NCBI GenBank assembly: GCA_025084515.1
Contig: JAJAGP010000872.1
Span: 157,490-221,489 of the forward strand
Length of the DNA: 64,000 nucleotides
Direction of reading: 5' to 3'
Origin: Ancistrus triradiatus
Lineage: Eukaryota; Chordata; Actinopteri; Siluriformes; Loricariidae
The notes beneath the pieces were generated by a model. That model saw only the letters and a list, made by a program, of their open reading frames with translations. It was not told where the DNA came from and ran no database searches. Positions 11,842-24,700 of this stretch are shown here, one piece after another; the first letter of the stretch is position 1, and each line of letters opens with the position of its first letter. Both the position numbers and the translations under genes were made by a program.

Positions 11842-12726
11842 TACTAATTTAGATTTTTTTTTTCCATAATTTGGTCAATTCCATCATTTCTTCTACTATT
11901 TGACCTTTAGTTGAAAAAATGTGGCATTAATTAAAATGACATAGTGCAACAAACAGCCATATATACCTGATAATCTCTCTTGTGTTATTTGTCATAAATG
12001 CATTCCATAAAAAGCTTAGATGAAAACATTTCAGAGATAGTAAGGAAGTGGTAGCATAGCAGTTAAGGTACAGAGGTTTAAATCCTAGCACTGCCAAGCT
12101 GCAACTGTTGGGCCACTGAGAAACAAGAAAATAAATATATACAAATTCAATGATCTGCTGCTTCTACAACCTTTTTTATCCAAGGCAATGCTGAGATTTT
12201 GGTTGGAGGGAAAATACACAGTTTATAATAACTAAGCCTTTAGTGTGCACAAATGATCAGGAACAAATACTGCTGAGAGCAGAAACAATACAAACTGGTA
12301 ATTAAGCTGATATACATCTGTACAGGCATTTATCATCCTACAATATACATTACTCTCATAATCTGAAAAGTTAGGGCACATTCACAAACAAATGACTGCA
12401 GAACACCTTTACACCTGCATATATTCCTTCTATGTACAGAAAATATTGATTGAATTTTTCTTGGGCTCCTACTTTGTCTTTTACACGGTTGTACAAGGTT
12501 CACCACTAGAAAAAAATACACTTCAAAACTGTACACTTCAAAACATGGACTGCATACATTTTTACAAACTTCTACCAAGTCGAACCCAGCTTCCTCAACA
12601 CTGAAGAAGTTCTGATGTGTGACTTAATTCTGCCTAAGCTATGCGGTCAAGCACTGCAGCAGACAAAAAGAGGAACAAACTGTAGAAAAGCAGCGAGACC
12701 ATCTGACAGCTGGGGTGTAAGGTCTT
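11842..12726. other. Downstream flank of tubgcp5 with a degraded SINE at 12046-12120
   Basis: Must contain the tubgcp5 3' UTR (minus strand). The degraded SINE keeps only the head and B box. No clear AATAAA was found close to the stop; TTTATT at about 11747 is a distant candidate. Confidence 0.4.
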
Positions 12727-12773
12727 CTAACACTGCTCAAATCCAGCCATGAGAGACAGAGCAAGAGACTCCA
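12727..12773 (-). CDS. tubgcp5: tubgcp5 exon 23 (stop codon)
   Basis: A 47-base coding end reading ESLALSLMAGFEQC followed by TAG at 12729-12727. The split Leu codon (T+TG) joins exon 22. The acceptor is TTGCTAG. The 3' UTR must extend below 12727; I could not fix its end. Confidence 0.92.
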
Positions 12774-15700
12774 CTAGCAACAAAGAGGCAGAGAATTAAT
12801 AAACGGCACATGGTACCTAGCTCTGTGTGCAAGTCACTTACACACATACAGGAACAAATGCAAGAATAGAGGTCAAACACCACAGAAGACTCACAATGAG
12901 GAAACGATCCCCTGCAGACAGCCTTATTTAGAATGGTCACCAAGAACATGTGACAGTTCTTGAAATCTGACTCCATCTTGTCAATTGATTCAATTCTGAA
13001 ACAGAGATATACCACAAACTTTGTATCAGCAGCCAAATGTAGTGTATGTGTGTAACCCAATATGTTCAAGGAACTAAAACTGTAATCTATTGAGGCTGCA
13101 CTACAGTGACCTAATGTTCTCAGCAATAGTGTCCAGAACTATAGGTTCATAGGCAGCTATGCAATGCTCTGACATTTAGCAACTTCTTGAAGAGCCACCT
13201 CCACTGTTCACTTAAAGAGGAAACCCAGAACAAGTGTGCTTGGTGGTTGTCAGATGATTAGTAGTGATTATTAGCTGTCTGTACCAATAAATGAGCAGAG
13301 ATAATGATGGCAAGAGATTAAAAGCTGAGCATAAAATGGGTCGAAAGCTAATAAACTGTTTGTCAGTATGAATTAGAAAGCATTTTGGTCACAGACTGCA
13401 TGGTAAGATTAAAACAGTACAGACTCTACGACAGAGCATTGTACAGTCTAGTAAAAATGCTTCTATTTTTCATTTTAGTCCAATTTAATACTGGTGTTTT
13501 CTTTCCAAACCATACAATCAGCATAACAATTTGAAAGAAAAAAAAAAAAAAAACAACTCAGAAAGTATTAGTATTTGGTATGTTCCCCATTTTGCTGCCC
13601 CCATTTTGTTGAATAAAAAAACAAACAAACAATCTAAGGGTTCGTGTTTGTGTTCTAATACACTTTAATGAATTAAGGGATGGTCTGCATCATTTAATGT
13701 AGCATAACAATAACAACAACCTTTTTAAGCAGACATTTGCAACTTACTTCCATGCTCCAAAGCCGGCCTGCCATCGGTCCGAGAAGATGAGAACTAAATT
13801 AAGGACCTTCATGATGGCTTCTTTGACAAAACTGACCTGTAAGGGCAGGGTAAGCATTATTCCATGTTCAGGATTGAGGTGTAGATCGACTAAGAGAAAG
13901 CATTCTGATCTCAGAAAAGATGTAGGGTGTGTATGGGAACGTCTGCGACCTACTTTCTCCCGAAGAAGGCAGCGGTCATGGATAGTGGACAGATATCTGT
14001 AATGGATTTTTATGAGCTGGTCTAAGTCTTTTGCCTCCTGTACTTGATGCTGAAATTCCAAGCCTGTGCTGTGTAAGATCTGAAAAACAGATGAAATTGT
14101 TGATGTATCAGTTAATTCAGCAATAAGTATGTCATTGGCACTTAGGACAGTGTATAGTCTATACATTACCCACCCTGGTCATGATGTAGTTGTGTAGACT
14201 GTTAACAAAGTGCATGAGCTTGACCCTCAGCAGGAACATCCTGTGAATCTGCTGGTTTACCGGTTCCTTGGCTGTGTACTCTTCAGACTGGCCTCCTTCT
14301 TGCTTTTTAGCAGCTACTGTCAAATCTGTGGAGAAATTGCCTTTTTAGAAAATAAGGTGACCTAAAATCTAATTTATCATCTCTGTACAACTAACCCAAA
14401 TAAAATGTTTCGTCTGACCTCCCAAAAAAAGTGAAAACGACATGTAAGCTTAAGAAATATAAACCTGCTGCAAAACGCTTCACTTTTCTCCACAGACCAG
14501 TCCTAATCCTGAACTACAAGGAACATTTAGCGGGAAATCAATATTATATAGGGATGCATCACTTAATATCTATGAAACACTCTGCAAAAGGATGTTATTT
14601 GATTTGGACAGTGTACACATATTGTACATCTCCTTGTTCAGGTATTATTTGGCTGGTGGATCAAACTCAGCACTGCACTGACACTGATGTAGTGGTGTGT
14701 TAGGGTGTGTTGCGCTGACACGAGTGGATCAGACACAGCAGTGCTGCTGGAGGTTTTAAACACCTCAGTTTCACCGCTGGACTGAAAACAGTCCACCAGC
14801 CGAAAATGTCCAGCTACTAGCATCCTGTAGGCAACATCCAGATGAAGCATTAGAGGATGACTAACACAAACTGTGCAGCAACAGATGAGCTACTGTTTCT
14901 GACTTTACAGGTTCAAACAGGGAATGGGATTTAGTGGATTTAACTGGACGTAGTGAATGCAACAGCTATCCATAAGCAACGCCTGCATCTCATGTCTCAT
15001 ACACGGTACATTATACAAAGCAGCAACAGACAAAAAAAAAAGTATCAAAGCAGAAGTGAAACGAACGATTATTAATCAGCCAAAAGTGGAAAATTAGTGA
15101 ACACTACTGCTTGTGACTTTATTGCATTTAAAAAGCATTATTTTACATTCAGCTGTACAGTACATTATAATGCCCATAAAGAACCGTATTGCATGGTTCT
15201 TGTACAGTACAGAATGGTACCAACAACAGCCTCTAGACTGGATATTTAGTCAATACTGACATGAAGACTAGCCCATGGTGTCCCACAGAGCTATGCTGAT
15301 CACTTTGTTATGTTCTCCGCCTTGTTTCTACACTCACTGTGCATTATCAGTTCCACTTACTATATAGAAGTACTTTGTAGTTCTGTAATTACAGACTGTA
15401 GTCCATCTGTTTCTCTACTTACTCTGTTAGTCCCCTTTACTCTGTTCTCTAATGGTCAGGACCATTCCAGGTAGTGGATCATTCTTTGTACTGCAGCAAA
15501 ACACACACTAACACACCACCACCCCATCAGAGTCAGTGCAGTGCTGAGTTTGCTCCACCAGTCAAATAGCACCTGACCAGTAGAGCAAAGTTGACCAACA
15601 AAGCATGAAGAGAAACAGATGGACTACAGTCTGTAATTATAGAACTACAAAGTGCATCTACTGTACATTACAAGTAGAACTGATCAAATGCACAACGAGT

Positions 15701-18700
15701 GCAGACACAATGAGGTGTAGCTAATAAAGTGATGGGTGAGCGTATATAGAGTGTACAGATGAACAGGATGTATATGCAGATGTACACCTGTATTTTAATT
15801 TCATCTGAGACCAGGCTTCATCCATGTCTACAACCTAACCCATACAAATTTCATTAAAAAAATCCTCTTAATCAATACTCACCACAGAACCTCAAAGTGT
15901 CCAGACTATACTTGGCCCATTTTATTTGAAGAAGCAGCAGGAAGACCTGATTGTAGATTTTCTGACACTCGGAACTAATGACAATATCTACAGGCCATGG
16001 AACCTGGTGAGCAATGAGCAATAAAAGTGTATACATATTACTTTATTGAACAAATGCTCGATTATAATAGCAACTAAAAATCAATCCAAAATGACATACT
16101 GGTGTTACATACCTTATAACTTAGTGTAAGACCATCAAGGTTATTGATTGGCTGTTTTTTCTTTGTTGGATCAATGGTCTCCAGAAAAATTGACAAGCTG
16201 TGAAACAAGCCACAAGACACAGCATTATTACACTCTGGAGAAACCAACCCATCCTGATGAGCCTGGTTTGGAATTGCCCAAGAAGCCATAAGCATTACCG
16301 GTTGCTGTCCTCTGGGTGGCGCTGCCCCACAGCCTCCTGTAGCTGCACGTTAAGGAAAGCCAGCTGCTGCCAGCTCTCCTTCTCTAGAACTTTATCAAAG
16401 ATGGCTGTGTAAAAGTCATACATAGTGTCACCAGCCTCCAACAGAAAGTATTTCCTCATAGCCTGAAGGTATCCCAGTAGCCTGAAAGAGCAAATGGTAA
16501 AGGAGATAATGAGCATCTACACACTCAGTCAATGCAGCCATTCCACCAACCCCCAACAGCCAGTGCAATGTCATCACCACCAATAATTCCGTACGAGTCC
16601 TGTATATTACCTATAGTCCTTTTTCAGGGTTCTCATGAGATTGCCACAGCACTCAATGTATCGTCTGTCAATGTGGGGATACAGGCAGGAGCGCAGGGTC
16701 AGCTCAAATGTTTGACATGTCACCGATTCAGACGAACGGTCCACAATCACGTCAGGCCCTGAGAACTTCTCGTGAAAGTCCTTCTGTTCCAAATATAACC
16801 TAATGGTGAAAAGACATACAAAAAAAAAAAAAAACCATAATCCATAATTCTACCACAGATTTTTAGTGTTGCAACTGCACAAAACTTCACAAATATAACT
16901 TCACTAACTCATAGAAGTAACAAAGACCACTTAGGTCAGTAGTATCCTTTAAAACAAACTTTATTAAAGAGCAAAAACAATGTAAACAGCTAAACCACCA
17001 TGTTCTAGGTGTCCACAAATAAATTTTTAAAAAATGATATTACAGTCAAGCTTGATCATTCATCACTAGTAGTGTTCATTTTAGAGTCAACTGGGGAATT
17101 GCAGTGTTAGAAAATAATTTGAGACTTCCTAAAGAGCTGACTATGTAGTAATCTTAATTATTAACACGACAAACATTACTCCATGTAACAATTTTAAAAA
17201 AAAATTTGTGTCCCGTTGTTAAGTGTGTTTTCCTGATTGTTTGTACCCTAAATGAATAGAAAAAAGTTATTATTCACTGTAAACTTTGCTTTTGTTGTCA
17301 GCACAATTATATTTTGAAATTGATCTATTTTTAAGGATATTCGCCATATTTCAAGATACTTAAGAAGCTTCTGGAATTGTGAGAACTATCAAGAAGTTTC
17401 TAGAACTGTCCAGAATTATCTAGAACTTTCTGGGACTGTACAGAATTGTAGGTAGCTGTATAACTACAGTTATATAGGGCCACTATAGCCCTTCCCGAGA
17501 GACGGAGAGACATGATCTAATTGATTGGGATTGCAAAGTAAGTGGCCAACAGCCATCACAGACAAAGGGGAATTGACCTAGACAGACAGGTCTGAATTCA
17601 TTCTCTATTCAAATTCTGATAACGACAGTATTCACACTTCACCCCACACCCATTACAAGAGGAGCTTAGGAAGGACCACTACTTTCAAATGTATATATTG
17701 TGTGTTACTCTGCTACCGGGTGATCAGTCTTGCTCTGCTGATTCCTCAGTACACTCTTGTACTTTGATACTGCATTGAATAAATATTGACCATTTTTATC
17801 GAGTTTGGAGAGACATCCTTTTTCCTTACAGTACACAGCAACTTAGTCAATTTAGATGGCATCAAGAGGTTGCATACATCCAGCAGACGCATTTTGCTAT
17901 GTATGTGGCCATTTTATAAAGACAAGAGCGAAAAAGTACTCTGTGGAAGCATCTGCTAAGATGTTTGAGGCCTACAAAGCATACTTCGGCATGCCTGTTG
18001 GTGTGACCTGTTTCCTATAATAAAAAATTCATAAATTTTCAATTGCCGTGGTCACAAAAGCGAAGTTTATGATGAATGTAAGCAATTTTTAATTTGTTTT
18101 AGACATAAGCAATTGGAAATATAACATTAAAAAAAGCTGGAACAAAAACTTGTTTTACATAGTGTTATCAATAATGATATCAATATTAATATTAAGTATG
18201 TTTTCAGTGAATAGCTCACATAACCAAATAAGGTGATTTACTTTGATTGCATTGATTAAATTGGTTATCCGGTCAACTTTCTAAAGTTTATTGTCCATTT
18301 TGTTTTTGCTGTTATGGTAGTAGTTGATGTGATCAACCTGGCAAAGTTGATGGCCAGCAGAGGGTCATGAATGTCATCCAGTTCCAGATGGCGTGCCACA
18401 ATGGACTGCATCTTTATGAGGCTCCTCTTGGTTGCCTGTTGCTCGGTTACCGTATCTGTAGGAGATTCCTCTCCCACGACGAAGGCGTGTCTGCACGGAC
18501 TCCAGGAAGAGTGTATCAGACTTTTCCCCTCTCTGCATCTGAGAGAGAATCATGCATACACAATCTACCGTATTTTTCGGACCATAAAATCCTTTAACTT
18601 TCTCAAAAATTGACAGTGCAACTTAAAAATGCGGTGCGCTAATGTATTAATTATTCTGGTTGAAGCTTTCTGACCTAGAACCGATTGTAGATGGTACACG

Positions 18701-21700
18701 GCGCTCATAAATCTGTCAAAATGTTTAGCATGGCCTTGGTAAGTTACTAAGCTTACGGCAACCGTAGTGCGCAGCATCGCGGAGTAATACGGTATGTGCT
18801 TCAGCATTAGGGTACGTGCATTCATTCATTCATTTTCGAAGCGGATTTCAAACTCAACGCTATCAGTCACGCAGTACAACATGGACATAGAGCAGCTGCG
18901 AGAGAATTCAACATTAACGAATCAATAATACGGAAGTGGAGGAAGCAAGAAGACGCCCTGCGCCAGGTAAAGACCAAACTGAGCTTCCGACGGAACTTGA
19001 GAGTTTTGTTTCATTTCATCCGCCTTATAACCCGGTGCGCTTTATGTATGCGAATAGATCCGTTAGAAGTCGATCATTGATATCGCGCCTTATAACCCGG
19101 TGCGCTTTATAGCGCGGAAAATACGGTAACTATTGCACACAAATATCACTTTCCACAGGACTTCAAATATGCAATATAAGCCTACCACTAACTAACTATT
19201 ACATAAGTCCCAAAATTCATAGTCGTCAATGGTTGGCAGGGCTAATGAAAGAACGTAATTCGGGGGAAGATGTGAACGTGAATAGGGTGGGGTAAAACAA
19301 GTAAATGAGTACAAAAACTAATTTTAACAAATTTCAGCTAATGGAACTTTCAAAGATGTGAACATGTGTGCAATAAATGATAAACTATTTTAAATAAGAA
19401 CAAAAATTAAAAACTGTAGCAAACTTTCAAGTTGCAATACAGCATGGCAGATTAGTTAGTTGCATGTCTGGCACTTGGGAGAGAGACAAGCAGAACGTTG
19501 TTTTTACTCGGCTTTCTTGATGTCTGGTATAAGTAGTAAATTATGCATAAGCAGCGATGATGGGGCTCGCCCAAAGAAGTGGCGAGCCATAAACAATGGT
19601 CATTAAAAGAAGTACACGAGATTGGGTGTAGGAGGCTCATGAGAGCTGGGATGCCTGGGCTAACTATGTTGGATTTGCATTTTTTTGGACATTCGAACCC
19701 ACTCTCGGAACGATCCTAGTTTGTATATCTAGGGGACTTACCTGCACTTGGTTGCATTCTTAAATCCGGTTATATCTAATATTAAACTGAATAAAAACGT
19801 GGACTAAAAGGCAAGGCAGTCTGAACCAATGTGCAAACACCCATATTTTAACCAATTACAAAGTCTGTGAGCAAGAGGGAATGCTGATGATAAACTGTAA
19901 ACTCATGGTCGGTCTCACAAAATCCTCACCTCTGGAAGAGCCCTCTGCCCTGATCAAGCATCTTTGCCTAGTCCAGGTTCTTCAGCAGCTGCATAGATTT
20001 TCCCCCCCCGCCATGTATATCTGCTTCAGGACGGGCTTGAGGAAGGACAGACCATGGTGTGCTGTTCTGCTGCTGGAGCTCTGTTCTCCTCAGAACTTCC
20101 ACTGGCAGTGTCACTCAGCCTCTCCTCGCTCCTCCACGGCTTCAGACACGCTGTAGAGTGTGGTTAAGTGGAGTACCAGAAGTCCCTGTGGTTTACTACT
20201 GGCACGTCCTTGTTCTAATGCACACAAAAACCAAAAACCATTGTGGAGATTACTCAACTCCACCTGTAATTACTGCCTTCCTGAAATGGGACTTCCAACA
20301 ATAATTGACACCATTCAAATCAAGAGCTGAGAAATATATTAACACGGATCAGTTTTGTCCCTGACCCCTTTGACGGGTAATAAAAACACAGCCCAAGATG
20401 GCGGAGGTAAAGAGGAAAAAAATGTGGTGAAGAATAACGCGGAGGAAGGGAAAAAACAAAAAGCAGCACCGGACAGCGATGCGTGTCACAATATAGAGTA
20501 GTGTGAGTGTGTTGCTAGGAAAATTGCAAACCAGACATTACTGGTAAAAAATGACGGAAGAAATATCGACTAACACAAAAGAAAGTATAAAAGGAGCGAA
20601 CGTGACGAGAGGATAGGTGGTGGGTGAAGGGGATGTCCCAGGAGGGGAAAAAAAAAAAGAGAGGAAAGAAAAAGAGGAGAGGGTAAAGGATAGTTCGGAT
20701 AGTCAAAAGAGGAATTTGGTTGATAGCAAATACATGGGGCCAGGACAAGAGGGAGAGATGGACATGATAAAGGGAAAGTGAAAAAAAACTGCAAAAAAGA
20801 AAGAAGAAGAAAGGGGGGGGGGGGGAAAAAACAAACACGGAGGGAAAAGGAAAAAAAAGGGGGGGGAAAAAAAAAAGAAAAAAGGAGAGAGGAAGGGAAA
20901 GGGGGGGGCGGCGCGTGATGCAAAAGGGGGGGGAAAAAGACAAAGATCCAATCAACTGAGGTCACAGGAATAGAGCGGACAACATAAAAAAGAGAGAAGA
21001 ATAGTGGGGACGAAGTGGGAAACGAGGGATAGCTGGGTAAAAACAAATAAAACGAAATACTACGAGAGGGCAGGGTGATGAAACTGCTGGACATGTACTG
21101 GCTTAAGGAGGGGGACACGCCTGGCACTGCAGGATCTGACTCCCTCTCGGCGTAGTGTGTTACTGATGGTTAGCCTTTGTTACTTTGGTCACAGCTCTCT
21201 GCAGGTCATTCATCAGGTCCCTCCGTGTAGTTCTGTGATTTTTTTTTTCTCTTCCGTTGTCATGATCATTTTGACCCCACAGGATGAGATCTTGCATGGG
21301 ACCCCAGATCGAGGGAGATTATCAGTGGTCCTGAATGTCTTCCATTTTCTTACAATTGCTCCCACAGTTGATTTATTTTTCAAACAAACCTGCTTTGCCT
21401 ATTGTAGATTCACTCTTCCCAGCCTGGTGCAGGTCTACAATTTTCTTCCTGGTGTCCTTTGACAGCTATTTGGTCTTGGCCATATTTGAGTTTGGAGTCT
21501 GACTGTTTGAGGCTGTGGACAGGTGTCTTTTATACAGATAACGAGGTCAAACAGGTAACAAGTGGAGGACAGATTTATACAGGTAACAAGTGGAGGACAG
21601 AAGAGCTTCTTAAAGAAGAAGTTACAGGTCTGTGAGAGCCAGAAATCTTGCTTGTTTGTGGGTGACCAAATACTTACTTTCCACCATGATTTACAATTGA

Positions 21701-24700
21701 ATTCTTAAAAAACCCTTCAATGTGATTTCCTGGATTTTTTTTCTCATTTTGTCTCTCATAGTTGAAGTGTACCTATGATGAAAATTACAGACCTCTCTCA
21801 TCTTCCTAAGTAGGAGAACCTGCACAATCAGTGGCTGACTAAATACTTTTTTGCCATACTGTACTTACAAGCACAGGGTCTAGAAGCCAGGGTTCGAACC
21901 CAAGTCCTCAGCAACTGCCGTTTCCAACAATGGTAATAAAATTATTATTTTGAAATGAACTATTTATTTATTACCTCTGTATTATAAACTCTTTGGCTGG
22001 GTCAAACAGGTGACCATGAACAATCCATTCGTCCACGATCTCAAGATATGGCCTGACTGTTTCAACCCAGAGTGAAAAGAGGAGCGCCACCTGTTCAAAG
22101 AGAGGGGAATGTTTTCTTTACGTTTAAAGCAGTAAGTAGCCTGGCTGGGTGCTACACAGAAGGTCAAACAGGGATTAAAAGACATCTGCCAGTTAAAAGA
22201 AGCTCAAAAGAAGGTCATGCACAGGTCATGGGGAAGATGGAAAAAACTGTGGAACACAGTTCGTAAATAAAAGTGTGGGGTGTTTCAACTAATGAAATAA
22301 AAATCAAAATGACTGCTTAGAAGAACTCTGAATTTCACAGAATTCACACAGGCAAACCTACCGACTGCTCAGAGGCTTCACCCACACTGTCATACTCAAT
22401 GATGGCCTTGTAGAGGGTGTTCAGCAAGTGTGAGGCTCGTACCACATTCGGTGTGCCAGGGGGCACCTCAGCCACCCCTGTGCAGAAAACTCGATGCAGC
22501 ACAGTGATCTGTGCCAGATGAGTGCTGAGCCGCTCCAGCACAGCAGACAAAGTCACCGTCTCATCTGCGCATGCACAACAACAAACGTCACCATGTCTGT
22601 TCTACCAGGATGATGAGATTCATTTATTTTTGGTTTATTCAATCAATATTGATTTCAGCATTATGGCTATTTAACAACACACACCAGGTTACATTGGCCC
22701 ACAAGGTTATATTGAAAGTATTCATACATACTCAGGTTGGACTAAATTATCGTAATCAACTAACCTAATGCATAAAATCTTTGGACTGTGGGATGAAACC
22801 GGAGTACACGGAGCAAACCAAGCAGACACAGGATCAGAAGACATTTGATGCAGTGAATAAGAGAACAAGTTACCTTTGCCAATAATATCTTTCTCAATAG
22901 CAGAGAGTTCCTCTTTAAAGCTGCTAAAGTACTTGTAAAGTGCCCACACAAAGGCTTGGTAGGTTCTAAACGGAGGCTCTGAGCTCTTCTTTGATGACGA
23001 TGTGGAGGACGATGAAGAGTTGGTGCTAGGAGGACATGGTTCTGCACTGTGACCAGTCACCTCATCAATGAACCTTTGCAGACGAAACACTGCTTGGCCA
23101 TAGGCTGCTATATGCTCAAGTACTGAGCGCAAGCAATTCTGTACCACACACAAACAGCATACATCAGCATGCATCACTCCTTAGATCCACAGCAACAAAC
23201 AGGTGCCATTTATACAGGTAACGAGTGGAGGAAAGAAGAGCTTCTTAACGAAGAAGTTACAGGTCTTGCTTGTTTGTGGGTGACCAAATACTTATTTTCC
23301 ACCAAAGTCAATTAAATTCTTTAAAAACCCTACAATGTGATTCCCTGGATTTTTTTCCTCATTTTGTCTCTCATAGTTGAAGTGTACCTATGAAGAAAAT
23401 TACAGACCTCTCTCATCTTTCTAAGTAGGAGAACTTGCACAATCAGTGGCTGACTAAATACTTTTTTACCCCACTGTAAACAAACAAGTAACTTGTTTAA
23501 AAAGAACATAACTAGGACTAAATAGTGCCAAAAAGCATATTTTTTGTTATTTTAGTCAATATTTTATTTATTTATTTTCACTATTACCATATATGCCATA
23601 ATTGTAAATTCTCTACTGTATTATATTCTGCATAATATTACATTTCTCTAAAATGTTAGTCAACATGTTACATTTTATTTTAATTATTATTTTTTAAATA
23701 TGTTCTCTCTGTTAATATTTACTTAACTTCTGTTTATATAAACTATTATTATAATCGTATTAATTAGGAAAAGTAGTTTAATTCTCACACATGTATCATC
23801 TAAGCCAAGGAGCTTGGGTCTCGTTTTGAGTTTTGGTCCTCAAAAAGGGTTCTACCTTATAAAGTTTAAGGAGTTTTTCCTTGCTGCTGTCTCCCTAGGC
23901 TTACTCAATTTCGGATTTGGCTTAGATAATAGAAAACTATAAAGCTGCTTTAAGACAATGCTCCATTGTAAAAAGCGCTATAGAAATAAATCTGACTTTG
24001 ATTTTTGACTTGAATAAGCAATTAACACAGGAATCTGTAATAATTATTAAGTCAAATGTCTCTGTACTGTAACATCATACATCAGCCAGTGCTGTGCAGT
24101 GTCTGTGCCATTTTGAGTCTGTTCATGGCCACTACTTGTCAGACTTTTGTTCCATAGAAACGTATTAAATTTTAAAAACCTCAGGCGTTAAAGCAAACAA
24201 ACCTGATAGGATGGACGTTAAACAGCGCGTACCTTTACTGAGATTAAATCAAGTCCTCAGTTTGACACTTAAGTGGACATACAATAAACACTAAGAGCAT
24301 ATAACAAATAAAAAAAATACATAAAAATAGTTTGAGGGAAAGAAAGAGGGAAGTACAACAAAATTACAAAGGACAGAAGAAATATTATCCTGAGGCATTG
24401 CTGGAGAGTTGAGTCCTCAGAATTCTGTGAAAGGAGAAAAGAAACTGGGCCATTTTGACTGATATGAGAACCTTACTCCACCAAGGAACTAGGACACTGA
24501 AACACTGAGATCGTGCTTTGCAGGCAGTGACAGATGCCTTAATGCTGAAGACCTGAGCTGGCAAGTAATCATGTAGTTCTGAATCAAGGAATGTTAATAA
24601 CATGGAGCGTAACACCTGGAGTCATGGCCTCTTTCTGTAAACATTATTTAATCAGAATACTGACCATCATTAACACAGCTCAGGGACTCACACTGTACAC

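Noticed and set aside
20515..21127. Minus-strand frames rich in Phe, Pro and Ser
   Set aside because: They are translations of the purine-rich low-complexity tract, not proteins.
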